A stretch of DNA of 64,000 nt from Methylococcales bacterium (GTDB taxonomy: Bacteria; Pseudomonadota; Gammaproteobacteria; Methylococcales; Methylomonadaceae). Positions 52,663 to 61,509 of the stretch are shown one piece after another. Below the pieces are notes generated by a model. The model saw nothing but the letters and a program-made list of their open reading frames with translations, was not told the origin of the DNA and did no database searches. The translations under genes and the position numbers were made by a program. Location of the stretch: contig JAURYI010000002.1 of NCBI GenBank assembly GCA_030654015.1, positions 1 to 64,000 of the forward strand, in the 5' to 3' direction. Positions within the stretch are counted from its first letter, which is position 1; every line of letters starts with the position of its first letter.

Positions 52663-54447
52663 ATGGATATAGATCTGAAGATGCCACACAAAGTTAAGAT
52701 AGTCCATGAATCCTTGTTACTCAGACATACCGTTGCGTTTCAAGTAGACCGCCCGGTGCAAGCCTGGCAATGGATGAATCAGACGCGCTCTGTTCCTGAT
52801 CAAAACGATTGGGTTCGGCCTGAAGTCACTGATGCCTGGAGCCGTTGTCTTGATGATTATGATTTACCTTTGGGTAATTACGCCAATTGGGACAGCTATC
52901 CCGTTATTGACTCCACCGTTAGAAAGACGCCTCCAACCACACATATTGAAAAGCTGATTAAACAACTTAGTCACAATTTTCATGTTTTTTTGAAAGAAGC
53001 CGGGGTGATGATGGTGTTGACGGAGGCGGCTGGCAGGTTGCTATACGTGGCAGGTGAACAGCAGTTCCCCAGTTCATTTATGACCCGCATGCATGCCACT
53101 GGAACCCATTGGAGTGAGTCAGTTTTAGGCAATAATGGCATAGGTTCCACGGCAGTCCTGAAAAAACCGGTGGCGTTTCAGGGCATGGAGCATTTTCTCA
53201 GTGCACTACATCCATTTACGACTGTCGGCTATCCCTTGCTTGATGATGCCGGTGAATTGTTGGCCGTCATTGGTTTAATCAGCGATCACCAAGAAAGCAT
53301 GAACTCCCTGTTTGCTTTTTTGCATTTGATTTGTGTGCTAGTGAATACCGACTTGCCTTTGGCTAAAAATCCTTCTGCACAAGAGCGGGTATTGGAGAAA
53401 ATTCGCTTTAATCCAGCAAGAAAAGCACAATATCCATTCAATAATTCGTCGGTTTCCGGCGAGTTAGAGACACTCATACAAAAGTCCGTTAAGCTACAAA
53501 ATCATAAAGTCCCCATTCTTATTACCGGTGAATCAGGGGTAGGCAAGGATCATTTTGTGAACTTGCTAAAAAATGCCGGTCCTAGGAAAGATGGGCCGCT
53601 GATAGCCATTAACTGCGCCTCTATCCCTCATGATTTGATTGAAAGCGAGCTGTTTGGTTATGAGACAGGAAGCTTTACCGGCGCAAAGTCCGGCGGCAAA
53701 CCAGGAAAATTTATGCTGGCAGACAAAGGCATCTTATTTCTTGATGAAATCGGCGATATGAGCTTTGATTTGCAATCAACTTTACTTCGGGTACTGGAAA
53801 CATCCGAGTTCACTCCAGTGGGAGGATGTAAGCCAATTCGGGTTGATGTGCAAGTGGTTGCCGCAACCAATGTACGCTTATTGGAAGCTGTCGAGGCTGG
53901 GCGTTTTCGCCGCGATCTTTATTACCGCCTGAATGGCGCACAAATTCATTTACAGCCATTACGTGACAGACCGGATAAAAAATCCATTATTCAGTCTATT
54001 TTGCAGAGAGAGCTAAATGCTCTTGCAGCTGATGATCAAATTCAAATTTGTCCAGAAGTACTCAAGTTAATCGAACAGCATCCGTGGCCGGGCAATATTC
54101 GTCAATTGATTAACGTCATTAGAGCAACCCTTTATACTGCCATCGGCCCTATTATTACTTTGCAAGATTTACCGGTTGATTTTGTCGCCGAACTTAAGCA
54201 ATTTAGTGTTAATGATAGCCGTGCGGCTAATTCAACTTTAATTGAGACGCTGATGGATAATTCGCCGGTCATGAGTTTGATGGACTGGGAATTGTGCGGC
54301 ATAAAAACAGCGCTTAAAGACTGTGACGGTAATATTTCCATTGCGGCAAAAAAGCTTGGCATCACTCGCACTACGCTTTATAAAAAAATTGAGCGTTTTG
54401 GTTTAAATAAAAGGGGAAATGATAGCTTGCTATACGTAGCCACTTGA
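52663..54447 (+). CDS. mmoR: MmoR, sigma-54-dependent activator of the sMMO operon
   Basis: A 594-residue NtrC-family regulator. Residues 1-255 form a sensory region of the AcoR-like type with a GAF-like part (WSESVLGNNGIGSTAVLKKP). Residues 265-500 are the AAA+ domain with Walker A GESGVGKD at 289, FLDEIGDM, and the sigma-54 contact loop GSFTGA (336-341), where serine replaces the usual alanine. Residues 550-590 are a Fis-type helix-turn-helix (NISIAAKKLGITRTTLYKKI). In other methanotrophs MmoR with sigma-54 and MmoG is needed for mmoX transcription. The mmoQ/mmoS sensor pair found in some clusters is not present. Confidence 0.95.
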   Translation: MDIDLKMPHKVKIVHESLLLRHTVAFQVDRPVQAWQWMNQTRSVPDQNDWVRPEVTDAWSRCLDDYDLPLGNYANWDSYPVIDSTVRKTPPTTHIEKLIKQLSHNFHVFLKEAGVMMVLTEAAGRLLYVAGEQQFPSSFMTRMHATGTHWSESVLGNNGIGSTAVLKKPVAFQGMEHFLSALHPFTTVGYPLLDDAGELLAVIGLISDHQESMNSLFAFLHLICVLVNTDLPLAKNPSAQERVLEKIRFNPARKAQYPFNNSSVSGELETLIQKSVKLQNHKVPILITGESGVGKDHFVNLLKNAGPRKDGPLIAINCASIPHDLIESELFGYETGSFTGAKSGGKPGKFMLADKGILFLDEIGDMSFDLQSTLLRVLETSEFTPVGGCKPIRVDVQVVAATNVRLLEAVEAGRFRRDLYYRLNGAQIHLQPLRDRPDKKSIIQSILQRELNALAADDQIQICPEVLKLIEQHPWPGNIRQLINVIRATLYTAIGPIITLQDLPVDFVAELKQFSVNDSRAANSTLIETLMDNSPVMSLMDWELCGIKTALKDCDGNISIAAKKLGITRTTLYKKIERFGLNKRGNDSLLYVAT

Positions 54448-54694
54448 CATTCTCCCCCAGCTAAAGCGATAGCTATCGACACAAGTTACTGTATCTTGAC
54501 TGGACTGCCTGCCCATGCACCAATATTAAAAAAGCATGTTCTCGTTCCCTCGCGGGTGACATTACCAGCATTAGATTAAGGGCTTGATTAGTGTGGGCGC
54601 GAATTTATTCGCGCAGTGATTCGCGCAGTGACAGCAAAATGCGCGAATAAATTCGCGCCCACACTGTTCAATCATCACTAGACATTACAGCTAC

Positions 54695-54815
54695 GTAGGC
54701 ATGTAGCCAGGAATAAGCCGGTTCAAGCGATAGCGATAACCGGTGTTTCCGGCGCTCCGAAATGTGCCGAAAACGCTACCACGCGCTACGCTTGAGCAGT
54801 CTTATTCCTGCCTAC
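54695..54815. repeat. Second copy of the GGAATAAG/CTTATTCC palindrome
   Basis: The ends are GTAGGC..GGAATAAG and CTTATTCCTGCCTAC, with TTCAAGCGATAGCG inside. It has the same design as 3863-3978 but its inner arms are diverged. Confidence 0.75.
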
Positions 54816-54915
54816 TTTTCAGCCTAACTTAATGACAGTGCCACGGGAGAGCCAATAAGTTGTGTAGCGACTTATGCCCTGAACGGCGGGGTTTTACGCT
54901 ACTTATCGATAAAGC

Positions 54916-54945
54916 ATCAAATCAAATCAAATCAAATCAAATCAA
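54916..54945. repeat. ATCAA microsatellite, six copies
   Basis: Six perfect tandem copies of ATCAA, directly adjoining the gluQRS stop codon. Copy-number change would alter only the 3' untranslated part. Confidence 0.95.
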
Positions 54946-55839
54946 CTAAACGACAGGGGTATTTTTTAACAACAGCGGATGCCAATGCTCAATCGCCCAG
55001 TTAAGCAACTCGGTGACCGAGGCTTGTTGTAGCTCAATCGGCGGATTCTGCTTTAATAAGACTAGCAACTGAAAGATGACCCCATGAGGCGCTGTTAAAT
55101 CGACGGCCGTCGCCTGCGTCTGCTTACTGAGTTTATAGCCTTGTTCGTCAACAATAATCGGGACATGCATATAGCCCGGAGTAGCAAACCCCAGCAACTG
55201 TTGCAGATAAATTTGTTTAGGCGTTACATTAAGCAAATCAAAGCCGCGAACGATATGGTTCACGTGTTGCAAGTTATCATCAATGACCACGGCAAATTGA
55301 TAAGCAATAACCCGGTCTTTGCGTTGCACGATAAAATCGCCATCTTGCTCGGCGATATTATGGGAAACCAGGCCTTGCAGCTCATCCCGAAAGGCAATAA
55401 CGCGGTTATCGGTTTTAATGCGCCATGCATAAAGGCCGTCAGGCGGCATTTGTCGGGCTCGGCAAATGCCGGGGTAAATATCGAGCGGCGCTTTCTTTCT
55501 AGCGTTAGCCGTCAGCTTTTTTCTGCTGCAGGTGCACGCATAGATAAGCCGGTTTCTTTGCAAGTCGCTGAGAATATCGTTATAAATATCGATATGTCGG
55601 CTTTGGTAATAAATCTCATCATCCCAATGCAGGCCAAAGCCCTCCAGGGTTTTTAAGATAGTATCGGCGGCGCCTTTTATGTTTCTTGGCGTGTCGAGAT
55701 CGTCAATGCGCAGTAGCCAGCGGCCTTGTTGTGAGCGGGCTTGAAGAAAACCGGCCAGAGCCGTGTACAGGGAACCGAGATGTAAAGGGCCGGTGGGCGA
55801 AGGTGCAAACCGGCCGATAGGGGGTTGTTTATCCAGAAT
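54946..55839 (-). CDS. gluQRS: Glutamyl-Q tRNA(Asp) synthetase, non-standard start codon
   Basis: A truncated GluRS paralogue that attaches glutamate to queuosine in the anticodon of tRNA-Asp. The frame is continuous from the dksA stop. The HIGH-type segment is IGRFAPSPTGPLHLGS, followed by LLRIDDLDTPR, the YACTCSRKKL zinc-type cysteines, and a KLSKQTQA motif in place of KMSKS. 297 residues is the normal length. The first ATG in frame, at 55563, would remove the whole catalytic N-terminus. Upstream of IGRF there is no ATG, GTG or TTG before a stop, only ATT (55839-55837, sharing one base with the dksA stop) and CTG (55836-55834). Initiation at one of these, coupled to dksA, is inferred. The dksA-gluQ order also occurs in E. 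coli. Confidence 0.88.
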   Translation of the reverse strand: MLDKQPPIGRFAPSPTGPLHLGSLYTALAGFLQARSQQGRWLLRIDDLDTPRNIKGAADTILKTLEGFGLHWDDEIYYQSRHIDIYNDILSDLQRNRLIYACTCSRKKLTANARKKAPLDIYPGICRARQMPPDGLYAWRIKTDNRVIAFRDELQGLVSHNIAEQDGDFIVQRKDRVIAYQFAVVIDDNLQHVNHIVRGFDLLNVTPKQIYLQQLLGFATPGYMHVPIIVDEQGYKLSKQTQATAVDLTAPHGVIFQLLVLLKQNPPIELQQASVTELLNWAIEHWHPLLLKNTPVV

Positions 55840-56273
55840 TAACCCATTTGTTTTTCACGAATTTCATCGAGTGTTTTGCAGTCGATACACAGACTGGCAG
55901 TGGGTCTGGCTTCCAAACGGCGTACGCCAATTTCAATACCGCAAGACTCACAAAAACCATAATCCCCCGCTTCAATTTCTTTAAGGGATTCATCAATTTT
56001 CTTGATCAATCGACGTTCACGATCACGGGTTCTTAATTCCAGACTGAACTCCGATTCCTGAGACGCTCGGTCATTAGGATCAGGAAAATTAGAGGCATCA
56101 TCCTGCATGTGGTGCACAGTGCGATCCACTTCGTGCATTAATTCGCCTTTCCAGTTTCTAAGAATGCTCTCAAAATGTTGTAATTGAGCGCTATTCATAT
56201 ACTCTTCGCCTTCTTTTGCTTGATAAGGCTTAAAACTGAAAGGTGAGTCGCCAGTTTTAGTACTATCGGTCAT
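55839..56273 (-). CDS. dksA: RNA polymerase-binding transcription factor DksA
   Basis: Works with ppGpp at the RNA polymerase secondary channel to adjust stable-RNA and amino acid promoters. It is 144 residues: a long coiled coil, then the C4 zinc finger CESCG..CIDC near the C-terminus. The coiled-coil tip is DPNDRASQE, which keeps the acidic pair of DksA. It directly precedes gluQRS and shares one base with its proposed start codon. Confidence 0.96.
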   Translation of the reverse strand: MTDSTKTGDSPFSFKPYQAKEGEEYMNSAQLQHFESILRNWKGELMHEVDRTVHHMQDDASNFPDPNDRASQESEFSLELRTRDRERRLIKKIDESLKEIEAGDYGFCESCGIEIGVRRLEARPTASLCIDCKTLDEIREKQMG

Positions 56274-56385
56274 CCATTAACTCCTAAGACAAGATTAATT
56301 AAAACCGCGCATTTTTAGCAGAATAGCAACCGGATAGCAAGGTTTATTGCTATGATTCTAGGCTTTTGTGATAAGTGGCAAAATT

Positions 56386-57552
56386 ATGGACGTACGACTG
56401 GCAAAGCGAACACAGGAAATCTCACCCTTCTATGTGATGGAGTTACTGCGACGCGCCAAACAGCTGGAAGCGCTGGGTAAAGACATCATTCACATGGAAA
56501 TCGGCGAACCCGATTTTACAACGCCTCCGGCCATTATGGAGGCTGGTATTCGACAGCTTAAAACCGGCGAAGTGAAATATACCCCAGCTGCCGGTTTGCC
56601 TGAACTGCGTGAAAAAATAGCCGAGTTCTATCGGCAGCGCTATGCGGTGACTGTGGACAAGAAGCGTATTTTTGTCACGCCAGGCGCCTCTGGGGCATTT
56701 TTATTGGCTTTGGGCGTTACGCTTAACCCAGAGGAAGAACTGCTTATGGCTGATCCCTGTTATCCCTGTAACAGCAACTTTATCCGGCTATTCGACGGCA
56801 AAGCCAGAACCGTTCCGGTCGATGCTACCAGCCGCTACCAACTGACCGCCGCGCAGATCAAACAGCATTGGACTAAAAACACCAAAGGCGTATTGATTGC
56901 ATCGCCATCGAATCCTACCGGAACCCTTGTCACTGCGGAGCAATTAAAGCAGGCGGTTCACACGGTGAATGCATTGGGCGGCTGCTTTTATTCCGACGAG
57001 ATTTATCATGGACTGGTTTATGACGATAAGGCGACCACGGCGCTGGAATTTAGCGACAATGTGTTTGTGATCAACAGTTTTTCCAAATATTTCGGCATGA
57101 CTGGCTGGCGGGTCGGCTGGTTGATCGTGCCGGAGGCGTTTATCGATGCCACCGAGAAGCTGGCGCAAAATATATTTATCGCCACGGCTACCCATTCGCA
57201 ATATGCCGCATTAGCCGCATTTAACTCGCACACGCTGACTGAGCTTGAACATAGACGCGCCGAATTTGAACGACGGCGTGATTTTCTTTATGACGCCTTA
57301 TTGAATCTGGGCTTTGAAATACCGATTAAACCGGACGGCGCGTTTTATATTTATGCCAACTGTTCAAAGTTTACCGATGACAGTTTTCAATTCGCGCTGG
57401 ATTTATTGGAAGCTGAAGGCGTTGCCGTAACGCCCGGAAAGGATTTTGGCATCAATGAGGCCAATCACTACATCCGCTTTGCTTATACCACGTCGATAGA
57501 TAGAATGATTGTCGCCATGCAACGTTTAGATCGCTTTATTAACAAAGGATAA
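56386..57552 (+). CDS. PLP-dependent class I/II aminotransferase
   Basis: A 388-residue fold-type I aminotransferase of the AspC-like group. Motifs include MEIGEPDFTTPPAIMEA, the YTPAAGLPELREKIAEFY substrate segment, SPSNPTGT, and the PLP-lysine in NSFSKYFGMTGWRVGW. The amino donor and acceptor are not clear; aspartate or alanine specificity is usual. ATG at 56386 is preferred because the upstream GTG at 56368 only adds residues without similarity. A rhodanese gene follows after two bases. Confidence 0.9.
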   Translation: MDVRLAKRTQEISPFYVMELLRRAKQLEALGKDIIHMEIGEPDFTTPPAIMEAGIRQLKTGEVKYTPAAGLPELREKIAEFYRQRYAVTVDKKRIFVTPGASGAFLLALGVTLNPEEELLMADPCYPCNSNFIRLFDGKARTVPVDATSRYQLTAAQIKQHWTKNTKGVLIASPSNPTGTLVTAEQLKQAVHTVNALGGCFYSDEIYHGLVYDDKATTALEFSDNVFVINSFSKYFGMTGWRVGWLIVPEAFIDATEKLAQNIFIATATHSQYAALAAFNSHTLTELEHRRAEFERRRDFLYDALLNLGFEIPIKPDGAFYIYANCSKFTDDSFQFALDLLEAEGVAVTPGKDFGINEANHYIRFAYTTSIDRMIVAMQRLDRFINKG

Positions 57553-57554
57553 CC

Positions 57555-57878
57555 ATGACCGTCACACAACTATCAGCATCCGCATTAAAAACCAGAATTC
57601 AACATGAACCGCATTTATTTTTGTTGGATGTGCGCGAACCCCATGAGTTTGCCTTCGCCCGCATTGAAAACAGCGTATTGATTCCGCTGAATCAAATCCC
57701 GCAAAGACTGGGTGAGCTGAATCCGCAACAGGAAATCGTAGTGATTTGCCATCATGGCGTGCGCAGTTTGCAAGCCTGCCAGTATCTGGTTAATTCAGGA
57801 TTTAAACAGGTGGTCAATTTAACCGGAGGCATTGATGCCTGGTCTTGCGCTTGCGATAGCTCGGTACCGCGATATTAA
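57555..57878 (+). CDS. Rhodanese-like sulfurtransferase domain protein
   Basis: A single-domain rhodanese of 107 residues. It begins with the LLDVREPHEFAFARIENSVLIPL signature and has the active-site loop CHHGVRS with the catalytic cysteine. Probable cytoplasmic sulfur carrier or phosphatase-like protein; the partner is unknown. It is translationally close to the aminotransferase (two-base gap). A GGCGCATCAG hairpin follows and may terminate the pair. Confidence 0.92.
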   Translation: MTVTQLSASALKTRIQHEPHLFLLDVREPHEFAFARIENSVLIPLNQIPQRLGELNPQQEIVVICHHGVRSLQACQYLVNSGFKQVVNLTGGIDAWSCACDSSVPRY

Positions 57879-57886
57879 AAACAGCG

Positions 57887-57919
57887 GCGCATCAGACGGC
57901 AAAACCGCCTGATGCGCCT
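57887..57919. terminator. Hairpin between rhodanese and small membrane protein genes
   Basis: GGCGCATCAGACGG and CCGCCTGATGCGCC form a strong stem with a short loop. No T-tract follows, so it is either a factor-assisted terminator or a copy of a dispersed repeat. It lies between convergent genes. Confidence 0.6.
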
Positions 57920-57925
57920 ACAAGC

Positions 57926-58060
57926 TTATTTAAAGCCGTCTTGTTTAAATTTTTCCAGCCGCTTATTAAAACCTTTCCGGTCAAACAGGTAGTATAAAAA
58001 CACCAGTAAAAACGGCCACAGCAAAAAAGCCAGCAGTTTAAATGCAGTTCCAATTTCCAT
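57926..58060 (-). CDS. Small single-span membrane protein, 44 residues
   Basis: Begins MEIGTAFKLLAFLLWPFLLV and ends with a basic cytoplasmic tail (DRKGFNKRLEKFKQDGFK). One membrane helix, residues 6-25. A strong ribosome site, GAGGAGGTAAC, lies directly upstream of the ATG, which makes translation likely. No family recognised. It follows lpxB on the same strand by about 105 bases and may share its transcript. Confidence 0.7.
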   Translation of the reverse strand: MEIGTAFKLLAFLLWPFLLVFLYYLFDRKGFNKRLEKFKQDGFK

Positions 58061-58165
58061 CGTTACCTCCTCATTTGGCAAATTTATAAATCTGGATTGA
58101 CCTGCCGGTAGACAGTAACAGAAAAGCTTACCCGATTGCCTGGTTTTTTCGCAGCCACAATACGG

Positions 58166-59305
58166 CTAAGTCGACAGCATCTCCAATGCCAGCTGCGCCA
58201 TGTTTTTGGAACCGCCGCCCTGCCCCAACTGCCGCTTAACCTGACTCAGGTTTTGGCGCATGTCATCGGCGTAGGCCTGATCAGTCAAAATCCGGGTAAT
58301 TTCTTCGGACAGATTTTCGGCTGTCGCATCCTGCTGAATCAGTTCCTTGATGATACTTTTGCCCAGCACGATATTCGGCAAGCCGATAAACGGCGTTTTT
58401 ACCAGCCATTTCCCCAGCCAATAGGTGAGCGGCGACAGCTTGTAGGCAATCACCATCGGTACGGTTAACAAGGCGATTTCCAAGGTCGCTGTGCCTGAGG
58501 TGGTCATCACCGCGTCGCAGCATTGAATCACGTCGTAAGGCTGGCTTTTGATGACGGTAACGCTTAACGGCGACTGACGCAGGCAGTCGTCAAGCAATGC
58601 GTCGCCGATCGAATCGGCTTGCGGTAAAACAAACTGACACTGGCTCAGCTTGGCCTGCACTTTTTCTGCTGCAGCCAACATCACCGGCAACAGGCGCTTG
58701 ATTTCGTTGGCACGACTGCCGGGCAGCAAGCCGACTATCGGCTTGCTTTTATCCAGACCGAAACGGCTTAAATCCTCATCTTTGCTGTACCGGGCGTGGA
58801 CCTTATCTACCGAAGGATGGCCTACATAGCGTACCGGCACTTTTTCGGCATCGTAATAAGCGGTCTCAAACGGGAAGATCACCGCCATCATGTCGATGAC
58901 CTTGCCGTAGGACACAACCCTGCCCGGCCGCCATGCCCATACTTGAGGACTGACGTAAAACAACACCTTAATGCCCTGCTGTTTGGCGTAACGCGCTAGC
59001 TTAAAGTTGAATTCCTTGTAGTCTACGCAAACCAGCAAGTCGGGGCGCTCGGTCGCTACCAGTTCCTGCATCAACGTTAACGCACGGCGGATTTCGGCAT
59101 AATGCTTGATGACTTCAACCACGCCGATGACCGCGATATTGGTCGAATCGTAACGGATATCGATGCCCGCGTGAGCCATTTTTGCGCCGCCCATGCCGAG
59201 GCCTTTAATGTCCGGTTGCTGTTTTTTCAGCTCCAGAAACATATTGGCGGCGTGTTGGTCGCCGGATGATTCTCCGGCGCTGAATAGGATTTTTAAAGGA
59301 TTCAA
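58166..59305 (-). CDS. lpxB: Lipid-A-disaccharide synthase
   Basis: A peripheral inner-membrane glycosyltransferase (GT19) that joins UDP-diacylglucosamine and lipid X to give the lipid A disaccharide. Family signatures are FSAGESSGDQHAAN at the N-terminus, MGGAKM, and LPGSRANEIKRLLP; TTSGTATLEIAL is the UDP-binding segment. 379 residues is normal. It lies downstream of gnnA and gnnB, whose products alter the lipid A sugar, on the same strand. Confidence 0.96.
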   Translation of the reverse strand: MNPLKILFSAGESSGDQHAANMFLELKKQQPDIKGLGMGGAKMAHAGIDIRYDSTNIAVIGVVEVIKHYAEIRRALTLMQELVATERPDLLVCVDYKEFNFKLARYAKQQGIKVLFYVSPQVWAWRPGRVVSYGKVIDMMAVIFPFETAYYDAEKVPVRYVGHPSVDKVHARYSKDEDLSRFGLDKSKPIVGLLPGSRANEIKRLLPVMLAAAEKVQAKLSQCQFVLPQADSIGDALLDDCLRQSPLSVTVIKSQPYDVIQCCDAVMTTSGTATLEIALLTVPMVIAYKLSPLTYWLGKWLVKTPFIGLPNIVLGKSIIKELIQQDATAENLSEEITRILTDQAYADDMRQNLSQVKRQLGQGGGSKNMAQLALEMLST

Positions 59306-59378
59306 GGTAAAAGACGAAAGGCGAAAGGCGAAGATGAGAAGTCGTTAACGGCTACCAGCACTTTTAGCATTGCGTAAA

Positions 59379-60476
59379 TCATGCTGTCAAAACATCCCGA
59401 ATAACCGCCACGATCTCCCGGATTGAATGACCCTCAAGGAACGGACAAATCGGCAATGACAGGCAGTTGGCCGCGACAGATTCGGTCACCGGCAAGCTGA
59501 CGGCTGCATATTCCTGTTTAAACACGTTTTGCCGATGCAAGGGTACCGGATAATACACGGCGCAGGCGATTTGCTTGTCCTGCAAGGCTTTCAGCAGCTC
59601 GTCTCGGCGCTCGCATAACACCGTGTACTGGTGATAAACGTGCTCGCCCAAACCATCTTCAAACGGTGTGGTCAGCGGCAAATCGATCAGCAATTCCGAA
59701 TAATAATGCGCGACGCGACGACGGTCTTTATTGTATTGGTCGATACGTTTCAACTTGGCCCGTAATATCACCGCCTGCATGTCATCAAGGCGACTGTTAT
59801 AGCCGATCACGTCATGGTAATAACGGACATCCGAACCATGATTGTGCAACATTTTAAGTTTTGCCGCCGTCTCGTCGGAATTGGTGACGACCAGACCGCC
59901 ATCGCCGAACGCGCCCAGATTCTTGCTCGGAAAAAAACTATAGCCGGCGGAATCACCGATAGCACCGGTTTGTTTACCGTTGATGCTCGCGCCAAACGAC
60001 TGGCAGCAATCTTCAATCAGTTTTAGCTTATGCTGGTCGCATAATTGCTTAATAGCGGTCATGTCGGCCGGTTGACCGAATAAATGCACCGGCATGACGG
60101 CTTTGGTTTTTGGCGTGATCGCTTTGGCTATGGCTTCCGGCGAAATATTAAACGTCTTGGGATCTATATCGACGAAAACCGGAATCGCACCGACATATTT
60201 AATCGCTTCCGCCGTCGCGATAAAGGTGAACGCGGTGGTAATCACCTCATCGCCGGCGCCGATGCCTTCGGCAATCAAGGCCAGATGCAGCGCATCGGTT
60301 CCCGAAGCCACGGCAATGGCGTGTTTTACCCCCAAATAATCGGCCGTTTCTTGTTCAAAAGCCTGCACATTGGGGCCTAATATAAACGAACAATTTTCGA
60401 TTGTTTCAGCCAGTCCACGCTCAATTTCATCTTTAATTCCAACGTATTGAGCCTTCAGGTTTACCATGGGTATCAT
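59379..60476 (-). CDS. gnnB: DegT/DnrJ aminotransferase, probably GnnB
   Basis: A PLP-dependent sugar aminotransferase of 365 residues. It has the DegT signatures: VASGTDALHLAL, DCCQSFGA, and the PLP-lysine in YSFFPSKNLGAFGDGG. Together with the oxidoreductase upstream and lpxB downstream it matches the gnnA-gnnB arrangement of Acidithiobacillus ferrooxidans. There the pair converts UDP-GlcNAc to UDP-GlcNAc3N for amide-linked lipid A. A role in surface polysaccharide (WbpE-like) remains possible. Confidence 0.85.
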   Translation of the reverse strand: MIPMVNLKAQYVGIKDEIERGLAETIENCSFILGPNVQAFEQETADYLGVKHAIAVASGTDALHLALIAEGIGAGDEVITTAFTFIATAEAIKYVGAIPVFVDIDPKTFNISPEAIAKAITPKTKAVMPVHLFGQPADMTAIKQLCDQHKLKLIEDCCQSFGASINGKQTGAIGDSAGYSFFPSKNLGAFGDGGLVVTNSDETAAKLKMLHNHGSDVRYYHDVIGYNSRLDDMQAVILRAKLKRIDQYNKDRRRVAHYYSELLIDLPLTTPFEDGLGEHVYHQYTVLCERRDELLKALQDKQIACAVYYPVPLHRQNVFKQEYAAVSLPVTESVAANCLSLPICPFLEGHSIREIVAVIRDVLTA

Positions 60477-60573
60477 GTTGTTATTGCCTATTATTTAGTT
60501 GAATGACGCTAATCGGATTAGCGGTTTTATCGCGTAACCCGACAAACCAATGCCGCACCCGGTATTTACCCGG

Positions 60574-61509
60574 TTATTTATCGCCCAATAACCGGGTAAT
60601 TTGTATCGCCGTTTCCAGTGCCCGCCTTCCCGCTACGCCGGAAACCAACGGGTTGTCACCGGTATGGATACAGTTAACGAAATGCTTGATTTCCTCCAGC
60701 AGCGCATCGCCGCTTTCAAAAATGGATTCTTCGGTTTCTATTTCCGGAATGCCGGGAAACATTTCCTTGTTGCCGGTGCAATGTTTGGTCAAGATGCGGT
60801 TCTGGAAATCCACAGAGACGTAGGAGCTCGGCCTGAACATGCGCATTTTGCGCTCCATCTTCATGCTGATCCGGCTGGCCGTCACATTAGCCACGCAACC
60901 GTTTTTAAATTTCAACCGGGCATTGGCAATATCGGTGCCTTGCGTTAACACTGCGGTACCGCTGGCGTCGATACGTTCCACCTCGGAATCGACCAAGGCT
61001 AGAATAATATCAATGTCGTGGATCATTAAATCCAGGACGACGCTGACATCATTGGCGCGAGGATTAAACGGCGACAAGCGGTGCGATTCAATAAACAGCG
61101 GTTTTTCTTCTTTGTCCAGACCCAATATCGCCGGGTTAAAGCGTTCCAAATGCCCGACCTGCAAAATCAGCTTCTTTTCCTTGGCGACAGCGATCAACTC
61201 ATCGGCCTCCGCAACCGTTACGGTAATCGGTTTTTCAACCAACACATGCGCACCGGCATTGAGAAAATCCATGGATACCTGATGATGCAAGGTCGTAGGC
61301 ACCACAATACTCACGGCATCGACTTCGCCTAACAAGGATTGATAATCTGTCAGCGCTATGGCGCCGTGTTTTTTAGCGACTTCATAAGCTGCCGCCTCAT
61401 TGATATCGACGACGGCGACCAGTTCGCAGTCCGGCAGTGACGCATATTTTTCAGCATGGAACTTGCCCAAATAACCGGTACCGATAACAGCGCATTTCAA
61501 TTTTTTCAT
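60574..61509 (-). CDS. gnnA: Gfo/Idh/MocA oxidoreductase, probably GnnA
   Basis: A 311-residue NAD(P)-dependent dehydrogenase. The Rossmann motif is VIGTGYLGKFHAEKY, and HVLVEKPIT carries the catalytic lysine. A DLMIHDIDIIL segment with the conserved HD pair follows. It would oxidise the 3-hydroxyl of UDP-GlcNAc before transamination by GnnB. It is the first gene of gnnA-gnnB-lpxB. lpxA, often adjacent, is not in the window on this side. Confidence 0.85.
   Translation of the reverse strand: MKKLKCAVIGTGYLGKFHAEKYASLPDCELVAVVDINEAAAYEVAKKHGAIALTDYQSLLGEVDAVSIVVPTTLHHQVSMDFLNAGAHVLVEKPITVTVAEADELIAVAKEKKLILQVGHLERFNPAILGLDKEEKPLFIESHRLSPFNPRANDVSVVLDLMIHDIDIILALVDSEVERIDASGTAVLTQGTDIANARLKFKNGCVANVTASRISMKMERKMRMFRPSSYVSVDFQNRILTKHCTGNKEMFPGIPEIETEESIFESGDALLEEIKHFVNCIHTGDNPLVSGVAGRRALETAIQITRLLGDK

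Larger units (their letters stand above)
54448..54945. other. Repeat-rich intergenic region between mmoR and gluQRS
   Basis: No gene. It contains a GTGTGGGCGCGAATTTATTCG inverted pair (about 54592-54670), the GGAATAAG/CTTATTCC palindrome (54695-54815), an inverse copy of the 41729 element (about 54820-54875), and a six-copy ATCAA microsatellite (54916-54945) touching the gluQRS stop. All look like non-coding mobile or structural repeats. Confidence 0.75.

Noticed and set aside
55563-55566. ATG at 55563 as the start of gluQRS
   Set aside because: It would delete the HIGH-type nucleotide-binding region, which is intact and in frame upstream.
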